NCBI GenBank assembly: GCA_042862465.1
Contig: JASTVH010000002.1
Span: 372,001-436,000, forward strand
Source: JASTVH01 sp042862465
GTDB taxonomy: Bacteria > Pseudomonadota > Gammaproteobacteria > Pseudomonadales > Oleiphilaceae
Direction of reading: 5' to 3'
DNA: 64,000 nt
The notes below the pieces were generated by a model, which was not told the origin of the DNA, did no database searches, and was given only the letters and a program-made list of their open reading frames with translations. The position numbers and the translations under genes were made by a program. Below are positions 40,745 to 48,851 of this stretch, in pieces. Numbering within the stretch: position 1 is the first letter of the stretch; the number at the start of each line of letters is the position of its first letter.

Positions 40745-40889
40745 TGTTGCCCCTCTCCCCACCGTGGGAGAGGGGTTGGGGAGAGGGGGCGCCGAGGCAT
40801 CTGCCTCGGCGGAAATGACATACATCACCTCGGGGCGCCTTGCGGCGCCTCCCCCTCTCCCTGGCCCGCTCCCACGATGGGGAGAGGGG
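40745..40889. repeat. CTCTCCCC-type inverted hairpin pair between nirH and nirJ
   Basis: CCCCTCTCCCCACCGTGGGAGAGGGG and, inverted, CTCCCACGATGGGGAGAGGGG, each with its own short hairpin, separated by about 80 bp. The same family occurs at 27777 and 48852. It interrupts the otherwise overlapping nir biogenesis genes. Confidence 0.75.
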
Positions 40890-40948
40890 ATATTTATGCG
40901 TCTGACTGTGGGAGTACCCGATCCAGGCGGCCCCGCTTTGCTACCGAC

Positions 40949-41461
40949 CTACGCTTTTTGCTCCCGCAACCGCAGGCCGGTCTTCTTCAAAATGGCGGAA
41001 CTGTACAGAATCGTATGTGCCCGGCACGCCCCGCCCAGTAGCTGCTCGATCTCGTGTGCCTGTTCCTCCACCGCCTCGCGGCTGCGCCCGTGCACCATGG
41101 CAAACAGGTTGTAGGGCCAGTCCGGCAGATGCCGGGGGCGGCGGTAGCAGTGGCTGACGAAGGGCAGGTTGCCCACCGCCTGGCCCAGTTCGCGAACCCG
41201 CACGTCGGCCACGTCCCACACGGTCATGCCGTTGAAGCGGTAGCCCAGGCGGTAGTGGTTGGGCACCGCCGCGATGCGGCGCAGCACGCCCCGGTCCTTC
41301 AGGCGCTGGAAGCGGCAGAGCACGTCATCGGCCGACACCCCCAGCTGTTCTCCCAGTGCCGCCCAGGGATCGGCCACCAGCGGCAGGCCTTCCTGGGTGG
41401 CCAGGATCAGGGCCCGGTCCAGTTCGCTCAGGGGCTCAGACGGCGAAGCGCAGGTGGACAT
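40949..41461 (-). CDS. nirH: NirH, sirohaem decarboxylase subunit (Lrp/AsnC-like)
   Basis: A 170-residue member of the NirDLGH group, which together decarboxylate sirohaem to didecarboxysirohaem. Architecture is a winged-helix-like N-terminus (LDRALILATQEGLPLVADPWAALGEQLG) and an AsnC-like ligand domain with GYRFNGMTVWDVADVRV and HLPDWPYNLFAMVHG. The WDV and YNLF blocks pair it with NirL. Its start overlaps the nirG stop by 26 bp, with AGGAGG upstream. Confidence 0.9.
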   Translation of the reverse strand: MSTCASPSEPLSELDRALILATQEGLPLVADPWAALGEQLGVSADDVLCRFQRLKDRGVLRRIAAVPNHYRLGYRFNGMTVWDVADVRVRELGQAVGNLPFVSHCYRRPRHLPDWPYNLFAMVHGRSREAVEEQAHEIEQLLGGACRAHTILYSSAILKKTGLRLREQKA

Positions 41462-41927
41462 GGAACTCCTCCTCCTTGGGCATGTTGTAGACCGGGTAAC
41501 CGGTCCGGGCCTGGATGCGCTCGATCACGTTCTGCACGGCCTCCGGTGTCTCCGTGGCCAGCACGAACCACATGTTGAGTGGGTGCTCGCGCCGGTAGTT
41601 GTGGGCCACCTCCGGAAAACCGTTGACCTGCCCGGCCACGCGATCGAAATCCTCCGGCGCCACACTCATGGCTGCCAGGGTCAGGCCTCCGCCCATTTCC
41701 CCGGCATGGAACAGCGGCCCGAAACGGGTCAGCAGGCCGGTGGCCAGGAAGGTTTCCAGATGGCCCAGCAGTTCCGCCTCGCCAATGCCCAGCTCCCGGG
41801 CCACCTCGGCGTAGGGGTGGCGGGTCAGGGGGAGGCCGTCCTGCAGGCGGTTGAGGATCGCCCGCTGAGTGGCGGTCAGCTCCGGCACCGCGTTGCTGGG
41901 CTCGGGCTTATCGATCACTGTCGACAT
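41436..41927 (-). CDS. nirG: NirG, sirohaem decarboxylase subunit
   Basis: A 163-residue NirD/NirG-type subunit. The N-terminus reads LTATQRAILNRLQDGLPLTRHPYAEVARELG; the ligand domain has RFGPLFHAGEMGGG and VAHNYRREHPLNMWFVLATE. It pairs by similarity with NirD (NYAREHEYNLWFV). It overlaps nirL upstream by 20 bp and nirH downstream by 26 bp, so the four subunits are translationally linked. Confidence 0.9.
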   Translation of the reverse strand: MSTVIDKPEPSNAVPELTATQRAILNRLQDGLPLTRHPYAEVARELGIGEAELLGHLETFLATGLLTRFGPLFHAGEMGGGLTLAAMSVAPEDFDRVAGQVNGFPEVAHNYRREHPLNMWFVLATETPEAVQNVIERIQARTGYPVYNMPKEEEFHVHLRFAV

Positions 41928-42444
41928 AGCGTCCTCCGCACTGCCGGTAGGCCTTGTGGCTGAACAGCACCGCGTGGGCGGTGCGCTCCAGGTGGTGGCG
42001 TTCGATCAGCGTCTGCAGCTGGCGGCGCACCTGCTCGCGGTCGGTGCCGTGAATCATGCAGAACAGGTTGTAGCGCCAGTCCGGAAGCCGCCGCGGGCGC
42101 TGGTAGCACAGGGTGACGCAGGCCTCGCGGGCCAGGCGCCGGCCGAGCTCGGCCACCTGGTCGTCGGCCACGTCCCAGACCACCATGGCGTTGGCCCGGT
42201 AGCCTAGGCTGCGGTGGCGCACCACCAGCCCCAGACGTTTGATCAGCCCTTCCTGCTGCCAACGGCGCACCGCCATCATCACCTGCTGCTCGGTGAGACC
42301 GCAGGCCCGGCCCAGGGCGGCATAGGGCCGCGGGCTCAGGGGCAGACCCTCTTCCAGCCGCTGCCGCAGCTTGCGGTAGCGCGGGCCCTCGTCGGTATCG
42401 GGAACCCGGGGGACCAGGCTCGCCTGTGCCGGCATGCCCGTCAT
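41908..42444 (-). CDS. nirL: NirL, sirohaem decarboxylase subunit
   Basis: A 178-residue paralogue starting at MTGMPAQAS (42444), which overlaps the nirD stop in an ATGA arrangement. The N-terminal part is LRQRLEEGLPLSPRPYAALGRACG. Characteristic ligand-domain blocks are LGYRANAMVVWDVADDQV and RRLPDWRYNLFCMIHG. A longer start at 42459 is possible but less economical. Works with NirD, NirG and NirH in haem d1 synthesis. Confidence 0.9.
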   Translation of the reverse strand: MTGMPAQASLVPRVPDTDEGPRYRKLRQRLEEGLPLSPRPYAALGRACGLTEQQVMMAVRRWQQEGLIKRLGLVVRHRSLGYRANAMVVWDVADDQVAELGRRLAREACVTLCYQRPRRLPDWRYNLFCMIHGTDREQVRRQLQTLIERHHLERTAHAVLFSHKAYRQCGGRYVDSDR

Positions 42445-42905
42445 GACACCGCCTCCCAATCAATGTCGAAGGCCAGATCGATGTGATAGCCCTCGACCAT
42501 CGGCAGCCGCAGGATGGGCTGGCGCAGTGTGTGTTCCAGATCGTCCAGGCGCGCCTCGAGAATGTCCTCGTCCGGGGCGGTCATGACGAACCAGAGGTTG
42601 TATTCGTGCTCACGGGCATAGTTGTGGTTCACGCCCGGAGTCTGATTGATGACCGCAGCCACCAGGTCCCGCTGATCCTCGGGAACCGAGACAGCCGCAA
42701 GCAGGCTGGCGCCTGCCCGGCTGTGCTCGAAAACCGGTCCGACCCGGCTGATGACCTGACGCGCCCGCAACCCGTCCAGACGGCGGATCACCTCCGCCTC
42801 GGACACGCCCAGCTGTTCGGCCATGTCCTGAAACGGGCGCGGACTCACGGGCAGACCGCGCTGGTAGCCATCAATCAGCTTGCGATCGATATCATCCAGT
42901 TGCAT
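42441..42905 (-). CDS. nirD: NirD, sirohaem decarboxylase subunit
   Basis: A 154-residue NirD-type subunit beginning MQLDDIDRKLIDGYQRGLPVSPRPFQDMAEQLG. The ligand domain includes RVGPVFEHSRAGAS and NHNYAREHEYNLWFVMTAPDE. ATG 42905 has AAGGAGA upstream; an ATG at 42932 would add 9 residues. It lies 30 bp after nirS, so it is likely expressed with it. Confidence 0.9.
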   Translation of the reverse strand: MQLDDIDRKLIDGYQRGLPVSPRPFQDMAEQLGVSEAEVIRRLDGLRARQVISRVGPVFEHSRAGASLLAAVSVPEDQRDLVAAVINQTPGVNHNYAREHEYNLWFVMTAPDEDILEARLDDLEHTLRQPILRLPMVEGYHIDLAFDIDWEAVS

Positions 42906-42935
42906 CAGATCATCTCCTTGCCGGGTCGTCACCGG

Positions 42936-44663
42936 CTAATACACGTCGTGCTGGGTGTTGTAGACGTTGAACTTACCGGTCGGTGTGACCAGCCGATCGT
43001 CCTTGATCACTTTCTTCAGCTTGCGGGTCTTGTCGTCCACAACCACGATGGCGGAGGTTTCCTCCTTGCCGTTCCAGACCGAGAACCACACCTCGTCACC
43101 AGCCTTGTTGAACTCCGGCTGCACCACGCGCATGGGGCCCTTGCCGATGTCGGCCCATTTGGCGATCGGCAGGACTTCGTAGCCGGCGTCAAAGTCGTTG
43201 ATGTCGAACACGGCCACGCTCTGGCTGACCTCTTCAGACGGGTTCAGCGCGGTATCCACGTAGAGGTTGTGGGACTTGGGATGGGTCTTGATGAACAGCG
43301 AGCCACCGCCCTGACCTTCCAGGGTGCGCACCACTTTCCAGGCCTGATCCGGATGGTCTTCCGGATCGGTGCCGATCAGGGAGATCGAGTTGCCGCCCAG
43401 GTGGCTGGTGGCCCAGACCGGTCCGAACTCGGGGTCGACGAAGTTGGCGCCACGGCCCGGGTGGGGGATCTGACCGACGTCGACCAGCGCCTCCAGGTTG
43501 CGGTCCCTGGAGTCCACGACGGCGATCTTGTTGGACTTGTTGGCTGCGGTCAGGAAGTAGCGCATGGTGCTGTCCCAGCCGCCGTCATGCAGGAAGCGGG
43601 CAGCGTCGATGGTGGTGATGCTGAGCGCGTCCAGGTTCTCGTAGTTCACCAGCATGACCTTGCCGGTTTCCTTGACGTTGACGATGAATTCCGGGTTCTC
43701 GTGGGACGCCACGATGGCAGCGACCCGCGGTTCCGGGTGGTATTCCTGGTTATCAACGGTCATGCCCCGGGTGGAAACAATCTTGAGCGGCTCCAGGGTC
43801 TGGCCGTCCATGATCACGAACTGCGGTGGCCAGTAGGTGCCGGCAATGGCGTACTTGTCCTCGTAGCCCTTGTACTTGGACGTTTCCACAGAGCGGGCTT
43901 CCAGGCCGGTCTTGAGGGTGGCCACGGTTTTCGGCTCTTCCATCCACAGGTCGATCATGTTGATCAGCGCATCCCGTCCGATCACGAACAGGTAGCGGCC
44001 GGAGGCGGACAGCCGGGAGATGTGGACCGCGTAGCCGGTATCAATGACCTTGACGATCTCCTTGGTACCGCCGTCGATCAGGGCGATCTGGCCGGCATCA
44101 CGCAGGGTGACGCTGAACAGGTTGTCCAGGTTGAGGTCATTCATCTGCTTGCTGGGCCGGTCCTCCGGTGCCACCAGTACCTTCCAGGAATCCTTCATAT
44201 CCTGCAGGCTGAATTCGGGCGGCTCGGGCGGCTCGTGCATGATGTACTTGGCCATCAGCGTCACTTCGTCTTCGGTGAGCTCGCCCGAGGTGCCCCAGTT
44301 CGGCATGCCCGCCGGGGAACCGTAGGTGATGAAGGCCTTGAGGTAGTCGAGCCCTTTCTCCTGGGTGATGTCGGGGGTCAGCGGCTTACCGGTGGCACCC
44401 TTGCGCAGTACGCCGTGACAGCCGGCGCAGCGCTGGAAGAAGATCTGCTTGGCCTTTTCGAACTCGGCTTCGGTGAGATCCGGAGCGCCCGGACTGCGGA
44501 CGACCTTGGCCGAAGCCGGGTCCACGGAACTGGGCGTGCCTTCATAGGCCATGTCCGACGGATCGGGGTTTTTGGGAGCCGCCAGAACGCTGGACGCGCC
44601 CACCATGGAGGCGATGGCGACGGCAAGCGTCAGTGGTCGGAGCAATTGATTGGGGGTCTTCAT
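42936..44663 (-). CDS. nirS: NirS, cytochrome cd1 nitrite reductase
   Basis: The respiratory nitrite reductase, reducing nitrite to nitric oxide in the periplasm. The 575-residue precursor has a signal peptide to about residue 29, a cytochrome c domain with C79-A-G-C-H83, and an eight-bladed haem d1 propeller (for example SRLSASGRYLFVIGRDALINMIDLW and NNQEYHPEPRVAAIVASHE-like loops carrying active-site histidines). It heads the leftward nir operon. The promoter region has an FNR/DNR-type box (44722-44735). The GC and codon pattern is like that of its neighbours. Confidence 0.97.
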   Translation of the reverse strand: MKTPNQLLRPLTLAVAIASMVGASSVLAAPKNPDPSDMAYEGTPSSVDPASAKVVRSPGAPDLTEAEFEKAKQIFFQRCAGCHGVLRKGATGKPLTPDITQEKGLDYLKAFITYGSPAGMPNWGTSGELTEDEVTLMAKYIMHEPPEPPEFSLQDMKDSWKVLVAPEDRPSKQMNDLNLDNLFSVTLRDAGQIALIDGGTKEIVKVIDTGYAVHISRLSASGRYLFVIGRDALINMIDLWMEEPKTVATLKTGLEARSVETSKYKGYEDKYAIAGTYWPPQFVIMDGQTLEPLKIVSTRGMTVDNQEYHPEPRVAAIVASHENPEFIVNVKETGKVMLVNYENLDALSITTIDAARFLHDGGWDSTMRYFLTAANKSNKIAVVDSRDRNLEALVDVGQIPHPGRGANFVDPEFGPVWATSHLGGNSISLIGTDPEDHPDQAWKVVRTLEGQGGGSLFIKTHPKSHNLYVDTALNPSEEVSQSVAVFDINDFDAGYEVLPIAKWADIGKGPMRVVQPEFNKAGDEVWFSVWNGKEETSAIVVVDDKTRKLKKVIKDDRLVTPTGKFNVYNTQHDVY

Positions 44664-44688
44664 GGATGGTCTCCTTGTGCATTATTCC

Positions 44689-44702
44689 CCCAAAGCTTTG
44701 GG
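44689..44702. promoter_or_regulatory. Perfect palindrome in the nirS leader
   Basis: CCCAAAGCTTTGGG is a gap-free 14-bp dyad between the DNR-like box and the nirS start, 25 bp before the ATG. It could be a second regulator site or an mRNA hairpin. I cannot assign the factor. Confidence 0.45.
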
Positions 44703-44721
44703 CTTATAAGCGACAGAGACA

Positions 44722-44735
44722 TTGACATAGCTCAA
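44722..44735 (-). promoter_or_regulatory. FNR/DNR-type box for nirS
   Basis: TTGACATAGCTCAA fits TTGAT-N4-ATCAA at 8 of 10 positions. Its centre lies 65 bp upstream of the nirS ATG, compatible with activation from about -41.5 and a short leader. No -10 element was assigned with confidence. Confidence 0.75.
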
Positions 44736-44807
44736 TATCTGACCCGATGTTCAGCTTTATACCTCTTTTGGGAGATAGGCGCCCTAACCCGCAATTGCTG
44801 AAGATGA

Positions 44808-44821
44808 TTGACGAGAATCAA
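44808..44821 (+). promoter_or_regulatory. FNR/DNR-type box for nirC-nirF operon
   Basis: TTGACGAGAATCAA fits the FNR/DNR consensus at 9 of 10 positions. Its centre is about 93 bp upstream of the chosen nirC start (78 bp from the alternative ATG at 44893), placing a class II start near 44856. Confidence 0.75.
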
Positions 44822-44907
44822 GGAGGCCGCAGCCCCTTCCCGGGATGCTGGAACCTGGGTCCGGTAATGCCTGGCGCCCCGTTACACAGACCATGAGACC
44901 ATCGTTT

Positions 44908-45249
44908 ATGAAGTGGAAAACCAGCGGGTGCCTGGCCCTGCTACTGAGCCTGTCCTGGGCCTTTACGGTACAGGCGGACGACGTCGCTCCAGCCGAGCTG
45001 CGTAACCTGGTTCGCCAGGATTGCGGCTCCTGTCACGGCATGACCCTCAAGGGCGGGCTGGGCCCGTCGCTGCGTCCCGAGCGCATGCAGCGTTACACGG
45101 TGGCAGCGATTGGCGCCATCATTCGGCAAGGGGTGCCGGATACCGCCATGCCGCCCTGGGGTCCGCTGCTGAACGACGACGAGATCCGCTGGATCAGTGA
45201 ACAACTCCACTCCGGCGCCATCCTTGAGCCGGCTGCGGCCGCAGAATAG
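44908..45249 (+). CDS. nirC: NirC-like periplasmic cytochrome c
   Basis: A 113-residue precursor of a small monohaem cytochrome c. The signal is MKWKTSGCLALLLSLSWAFTVQA; the haem motif is C39-G-S-C-H43; the distal Met is probably in PDTAMPPWGP. NirC donates electrons to NirS or takes part in d1 maturation. ATG 44908 gives the most typical signal peptide; ATGs at 44893 and 44845 would lengthen it. It is followed 20 bp later by nirF and is divergent from nirS. Confidence 0.88.
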   Translation: MKWKTSGCLALLLSLSWAFTVQADDVAPAELRNLVRQDCGSCHGMTLKGGLGPSLRPERMQRYTVAAIGAIIRQGVPDTAMPPWGPLLNDDEIRWISEQLHSGAILEPAAAAE

Positions 45250-45269
45250 ACAGAACAGAGAGCCGACCC

Positions 45270-46475
45270 ATGTTGCATCGAACCACCCTCCTCCTGCTGG
45301 CCCTGCTCGGCCTGGTTTTTCTCACCGGCTGCCAGAGCCTGCAGCAACCGGCACCGACCCTGCGCGGTACCGGCGACCTGGGGCTGATCATCGAGCGGGC
45401 CACCGGCTCCGTGCTGATTGTGGACAACACCGAGCATCGCATCCTGCAGCGCGTGGAGGGCCTGGGCGACCTCTCCCACGCCTCCGTGGTGTTCTCCCGG
45501 GACGAACGCTATGGGTACGTGTTCGGGCGCGATGGCGGGCTGACCAAGATTGACCTGCTCACCGGCACCATCGCCGAACGGATCATCCAGTCCGGCAACA
45601 GCATCGGCGGCGCCATCTCCCAAGACGGGCGCTACGTGGCGGTGTCCAACTACGAACCCGGCGGCGTGAAGGTGTTCGACAGCCGCGACCTGACCCTGGT
45701 GGCGGACATTCCGGCCACCTATACCGACGCCGACGGCCAGACCGCCCGCTCCAAGACCGTGGGTCTGGTGGATGCCCCGGGCAACCGCTTCATCTACAGC
45801 CTGTTCGACGCCGGCGAAATCCGGATGCTGGACATGAGCGGCCAGAAGCCGGAAGAAACCCGTTATACGGACATCGGCCGCAAACCCTACGACGCCCTGA
45901 TGAGCCCGGACGGGCGGGAATACATCGCCGGCCTCTTCGGCGAGGACGGCATGGCGCGCCTGGACCTGTGGCACCCGGAAAAGGGCGTGCACCGCATCCT
46001 GCCGGACTACGGCCGTGGCGAGAAACGCCTGCCGGTGTACAAGATGCCCCACCTGGAAGGCTGGGCCATGGCCGGCGACCGGGCGTTCGTGCCGGCGGTG
46101 GGCCACCATCAGGTACTGGTGATCGACACCGAGAGCTGGTCACTGAACGACCGCATTCCGGTACAGGGCCAGCCGGTCTTCGTGATGGCCAGTCCCGCCA
46201 ACCGCCAGGTGTGGGTCAACTTCGCCCATCCGCGCAACAACGTGATCCAGGTGATCGACATGGAAACCCATGAGGTCCTGCGCACCCTGGAACCCGGCGA
46301 CACCGTCCTGCACATGGAATTCACCGCCCGCGGCCACGAGGTGTGGGTCTCCTGCCGGGACAGCGATCAGGTGGTGGTCTACAACACCCGCACCCTGGAA
46401 CCGGTGGCCAAGCTGCCTGCCAAAAGCCCCAGCGGAATCTTCTTCACCCACCGTGCCCACAACCTGGGTCTGTAA
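45270..46475 (+). CDS. nirF: NirF, haem d1 biosynthesis lipoprotein
   Basis: A 401-residue propeller protein needed for haem d1 synthesis. The signal ends in lipobox LTGC (Cys21), indicating a membrane-anchored periplasmic form. Propeller strands recur as FSRDERYGYVFGRDGGLTKIDL, SQDGRYVAVSNYEPGGVKVFD and ANRQVWVNFAHPRNNVIQVID. It lacks any CxxCH, unlike NirN and NirS. It lies in the rightward nir operon after nirC, with GAGAGCC upstream. Confidence 0.93.
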   Translation: MLHRTTLLLLALLGLVFLTGCQSLQQPAPTLRGTGDLGLIIERATGSVLIVDNTEHRILQRVEGLGDLSHASVVFSRDERYGYVFGRDGGLTKIDLLTGTIAERIIQSGNSIGGAISQDGRYVAVSNYEPGGVKVFDSRDLTLVADIPATYTDADGQTARSKTVGLVDAPGNRFIYSLFDAGEIRMLDMSGQKPEETRYTDIGRKPYDALMSPDGREYIAGLFGEDGMARLDLWHPEKGVHRILPDYGRGEKRLPVYKMPHLEGWAMAGDRAFVPAVGHHQVLVIDTESWSLNDRIPVQGQPVFVMASPANRQVWVNFAHPRNNVIQVIDMETHEVLRTLEPGDTVLHMEFTARGHEVWVSCRDSDQVVVYNTRTLEPVAKLPAKSPSGIFFTHRAHNLGL

Positions 46476-46484
46476 GGGATCGGT

Positions 46485-47234
46485 ATGAGGCGCCGCTGTT
46501 TCGGAACCCTGGCTTGGCTGGCAGCACTGACCGTCCTTCCGGCGCTGGCGCTGGGGCAGTCCGTCGGATTGGCCATCGAAGGCGGCCCCTCGCTTGCGCC
46601 CGCCACCCGCAAGGCCCTAATCGGTGCCCTGGCGGAAGAGCATTGTGAGGCCCGGCTGGTTACCCCATCCGAAGCCCCCGAGCTGACCTTTCGCAATGTC
46701 AGCTGGCACGAGGCCCAACCGCTGTTGGTGGCCCTCAACCGGGACGATGAGCTGCCGACGCCGGTGTGGGTTACCCGCCGTCCTCTGGGTCTGGATCGGT
46801 TGACCCAACTGGCTGATCGCGACCTGGCGGTGCTCCGCAAAGACGATCCCGTGGGCTCGCACGCCCCTTTGCAACGCCTGCGGGCCGCGGGTGTAGCCTG
46901 GCGGGAGGATCAGCTGTTCCGGGCCGGCTCGTTTTCCGCCGCCCTGGGCCTGTTGCTGCACAACAACGTACAGGCCGCGGCATCCGAAGCCAGCCTGCTG
47001 AAACCGCTGGCCGGGCGCAATGCGCTGTCCGTGGTGGATGCGGGACCGGCGCTCCCGGTGGGCGCCTGGTTTGGAGCAGCGGACAACGCGAACGAGGCCG
47101 TCTCCGCCTGCCTCAAGGCCCTGACCCTGCTCGACCGGGAACTGCAGCCGCGCGCCTTCAAGGCCTTTCCCGAGTGGGTGCGGCGCTTCGTCCCGACCCA
47201 TCAGGCCCCCTCATACACGCCCCTACAGGAATAA
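46485..47234 (+). CDS. PhnD-like periplasmic protein in the nir operon, unknown function
   Basis: A 249-residue exported protein. The signal is MRRRCFGTLAWLAALTVLPALALGQ. The body resembles phosphonate/PhnD-type binding folds: VGLAIEGGPSLAPATRKALIG, DLAVLRKDDPVGSHAPLQRLRAAG, and LGLLLHNNVQAAASEASLLKPLAG. It starts 9 bp after nirF and ends 6 bp before norQ, so it is cotranscribed with denitrification genes. It is not one of the standard nir or nor proteins I know. A haem, cofactor or small-molecule binding role is possible but unsupported. Confidence 0.7.
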   Translation: MRRRCFGTLAWLAALTVLPALALGQSVGLAIEGGPSLAPATRKALIGALAEEHCEARLVTPSEAPELTFRNVSWHEAQPLLVALNRDDELPTPVWVTRRPLGLDRLTQLADRDLAVLRKDDPVGSHAPLQRLRAAGVAWREDQLFRAGSFSAALGLLLHNNVQAAASEASLLKPLAGRNALSVVDAGPALPVGAWFGAADNANEAVSACLKALTLLDRELQPRAFKAFPEWVRRFVPTHQAPSYTPLQE

Positions 47235-47240
47235 CTGGAT

Positions 47241-48020
47241 ATGACGTTCTACCAACCCGTCGGTAACGAAGTGGCCCTTTTTCGCGCCGCCTGGGACAAC
47301 AAGCTGCCGGTCCTCATCAAGGGCCCCACCGGCTGCGGCAAGACCCGCTTCGTGCGTTACATGGCCGAACAGCTCGGGCGCCCGGTCTATACCGTGGCCT
47401 GTCACGACGATCTCACCGCCGCGGACCTGGTGGGGCGCCACCTGATCGGGCCGGAAGGCACCTACTGGCAGGACGGCCCGCTGACCCGGGCGGTACGCGA
47501 GGGGGCCATCTGCTATCTGGACGAAGTGGTGGAGGCGCGCAAGGACACCACCGTGGTCCTGCATCCCCTGGCGGACGACCGCCGCGAGCTGCCGGTCGAC
47601 CGCACCGGCGAGCTGTTGACCGCGGCACCGGGCTTCATGCTGGTGGTCTCCTACAACCCCGGCTACCAGAGCCTGCTCAAAGGCATGAAGCCCAGCACCC
47701 GCCAGCGCTTTGTCTCCCTGAGTTTCGACTATCCCGGGGAGGATCTCGAGGCCCGAATCGTGGCCACGGAATCCGGCTGCGACGAAGCCCTGGCCCGGAG
47801 ATTGGTGACTCTGGCAGCGGCGCTGCGCAATCTGAAGGATCACGACCTCGAAGAAGCGGCATCAACGCGACTTCTGATCCATACTGCTTATCTCATACAA
47901 ACGGATGTGTCGCCGATCGAAGCCTGTCGGGCCGGTATGATCGAACCGCTGTCGGACGATCAGGCCACGGTCGACGCCCTGATGGAGGTCGTCCATGCCG
48001 TCTTCGGTCGCCCGGAATAA
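47241..48020 (+). CDS. norQ: NorQ/NirQ AAA+ ATPase
   Basis: A 259-residue MoxR-type AAA+ ATPase that, with NorD, activates nitric oxide reductase, probably by inserting the non-haem iron. Walker A is IKGPTGCGKTRFVR near residue 28, Walker B ICYLDEVVEA near 90, and sensor 1 VVSYNPGYQS near 135. The frame begins MTFYQPVGNEVALF, slightly shorter than many homologues. It sits in the nirCF operon while NorD is in the opposite-facing nor operon. Confidence 0.94.
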   Translation: MTFYQPVGNEVALFRAAWDNKLPVLIKGPTGCGKTRFVRYMAEQLGRPVYTVACHDDLTAADLVGRHLIGPEGTYWQDGPLTRAVREGAICYLDEVVEARKDTTVVLHPLADDRRELPVDRTGELLTAAPGFMLVVSYNPGYQSLLKGMKPSTRQRFVSLSFDYPGEDLEARIVATESGCDEALARRLVTLAAALRNLKDHDLEEAASTRLLIHTAYLIQTDVSPIEACRAGMIEPLSDDQATVDALMEVVHAVFGRPE

Positions 48021-48369
48021 AACCGGGCCCAGCCCGGTCACCCCGGTTATCTGGTACCTGATCAACCTACTGATGCTGCCGTTCATCGGTTTTGCAGTGG
48101 TGGCCTGGCTGTATTTCCGCTCCGGCGGGGCCAGTTCAGTCTATCGCGCCCATGCCCAGGCCACGCTCTACATGTCGCTGCTGGGGGCGATCTTCATCTT
48201 CACCGGGGAAGGCATCCTGCTGACGCTGTTCGGCAATACCGGGCACTTCTGGAGCTGGGGAATCGTCTGGGCCATCGTGCTGCACACGGCCTTTGTGCTC
48301 TGGGGACTGCTGGCCCTGGCGCGGGCGCTGAACCGCCAGCCGCCGGATTTTCCGCGTTGGGAGCACTAG
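47995..48369 (+). CDS. Small membrane protein downstream of norQ
   Basis: A 124-residue protein with three predicted membrane helices (about 20-43, 55-78, 85-108). Its start overlaps the end of norQ by 26 bp, implying coupled translation. Sequence blocks such as VYRAHAQATLYMSLLGAIF and FWSWGIVWAIVLHTAFVLWG recall DUF4870-like or small heat-stable membrane proteins, but I do not recognise it securely. By position it may help NO reductase assembly. A dRS3-type repeat follows. Confidence 0.65.
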   Translation: MPSSVARNKTGPSPVTPVIWYLINLLMLPFIGFAVVAWLYFRSGGASSVYRAHAQATLYMSLLGAIFIFTGEGILLTLFGNTGHFWSWGIVWAIVLHTAFVLWGLLALARALNRQPPDFPRWEH

Positions 48370-48443
48370 GGAACACTTTGGAGAAGCCCGCTGTTCGGCT
48401 CTCGCGAACGTCCGTCCGAGAAAAACACGATAAGCCACACCTA

Positions 48444-48535
48444 CCGTCATCCCCGCGCAGGCGGGGATCCAGGGAGGAATGCACCGGACCTTGGGCTGTT
48501 ACCCGCTTTGGATACCCGCCTGCGCGGGTATGACG
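48444..48535. repeat. dRS3/REP-type hairpin-pair cassette
   Basis: Left hairpin CCCCGCGCAGGCGGGG and right hairpin TACCCGCCTGCGCGGGTA with the CGTCA/TGACG borders. The right arm carries a matched change (TACCC/GGGTA), which preserves the stem. It lies between convergent operons. Confidence 0.85.
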
Positions 48536-48584
48536 ACGGGGAAAGCGCGCACTCCATGTTCAAGTCTGCTCTGTACCCACTCTC

Positions 48585-48821
48585 CTAAAACAGCTGTATC
48601 CCCGCCAAAACCCCCACCACCACCGGCGCCCACAACTGCACCGCCCAACGCCAGACCCGCGGCGCCTGGCGCAGCTCCATGAACCGGTCCACCAGCAGAA
48701 AGGCCTTGATCAACACCAGGGCCAGGACGAGCAGGAGCAGGCCCTGGGTGTTCCAGCCCAGCTGCCAGCCGAGAACGGGCAAGGCGGTGCAAACCAACAG
48801 GGTCAGGTAGGTTTTTAGCAT
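48585..48821 (-). CDS. norF: NorF-like small subunit (cytochrome c oxidase subunit IV family)
   Basis: A 78-residue protein with three hydrophobic segments (5-22, 27-46, 60-76), matching the prokaryotic COX4-like/NorF family (LLLLVLALVLIKAFLLVDRFMELR). In denitrifiers NorF accompanies NorE and is accessory to nitric oxide reductase. ATG 48821 has GGGAGG upstream. It is the last gene of the leftward nor operon, separated from norE by 192 bp that contain CTCTCCCC repeats. Confidence 0.85.
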   Translation of the reverse strand: MLKTYLTLLVCTALPVLGWQLGWNTQGLLLLVLALVLIKAFLLVDRFMELRQAPRVWRWAVQLWAPVVVGVLAGIQLF

Positions 48822-48851
48822 GAAGCCTCCCGATCAGCTGAACACATACAT

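Noticed and set aside
40815..40827. ATGACATACATCAC as an FNR-type box upstream of nirJ.
   Set aside because: Both outer bases are off consensus and it lies inside a repeat element; nirJ is plausibly served by read-through from nirS.
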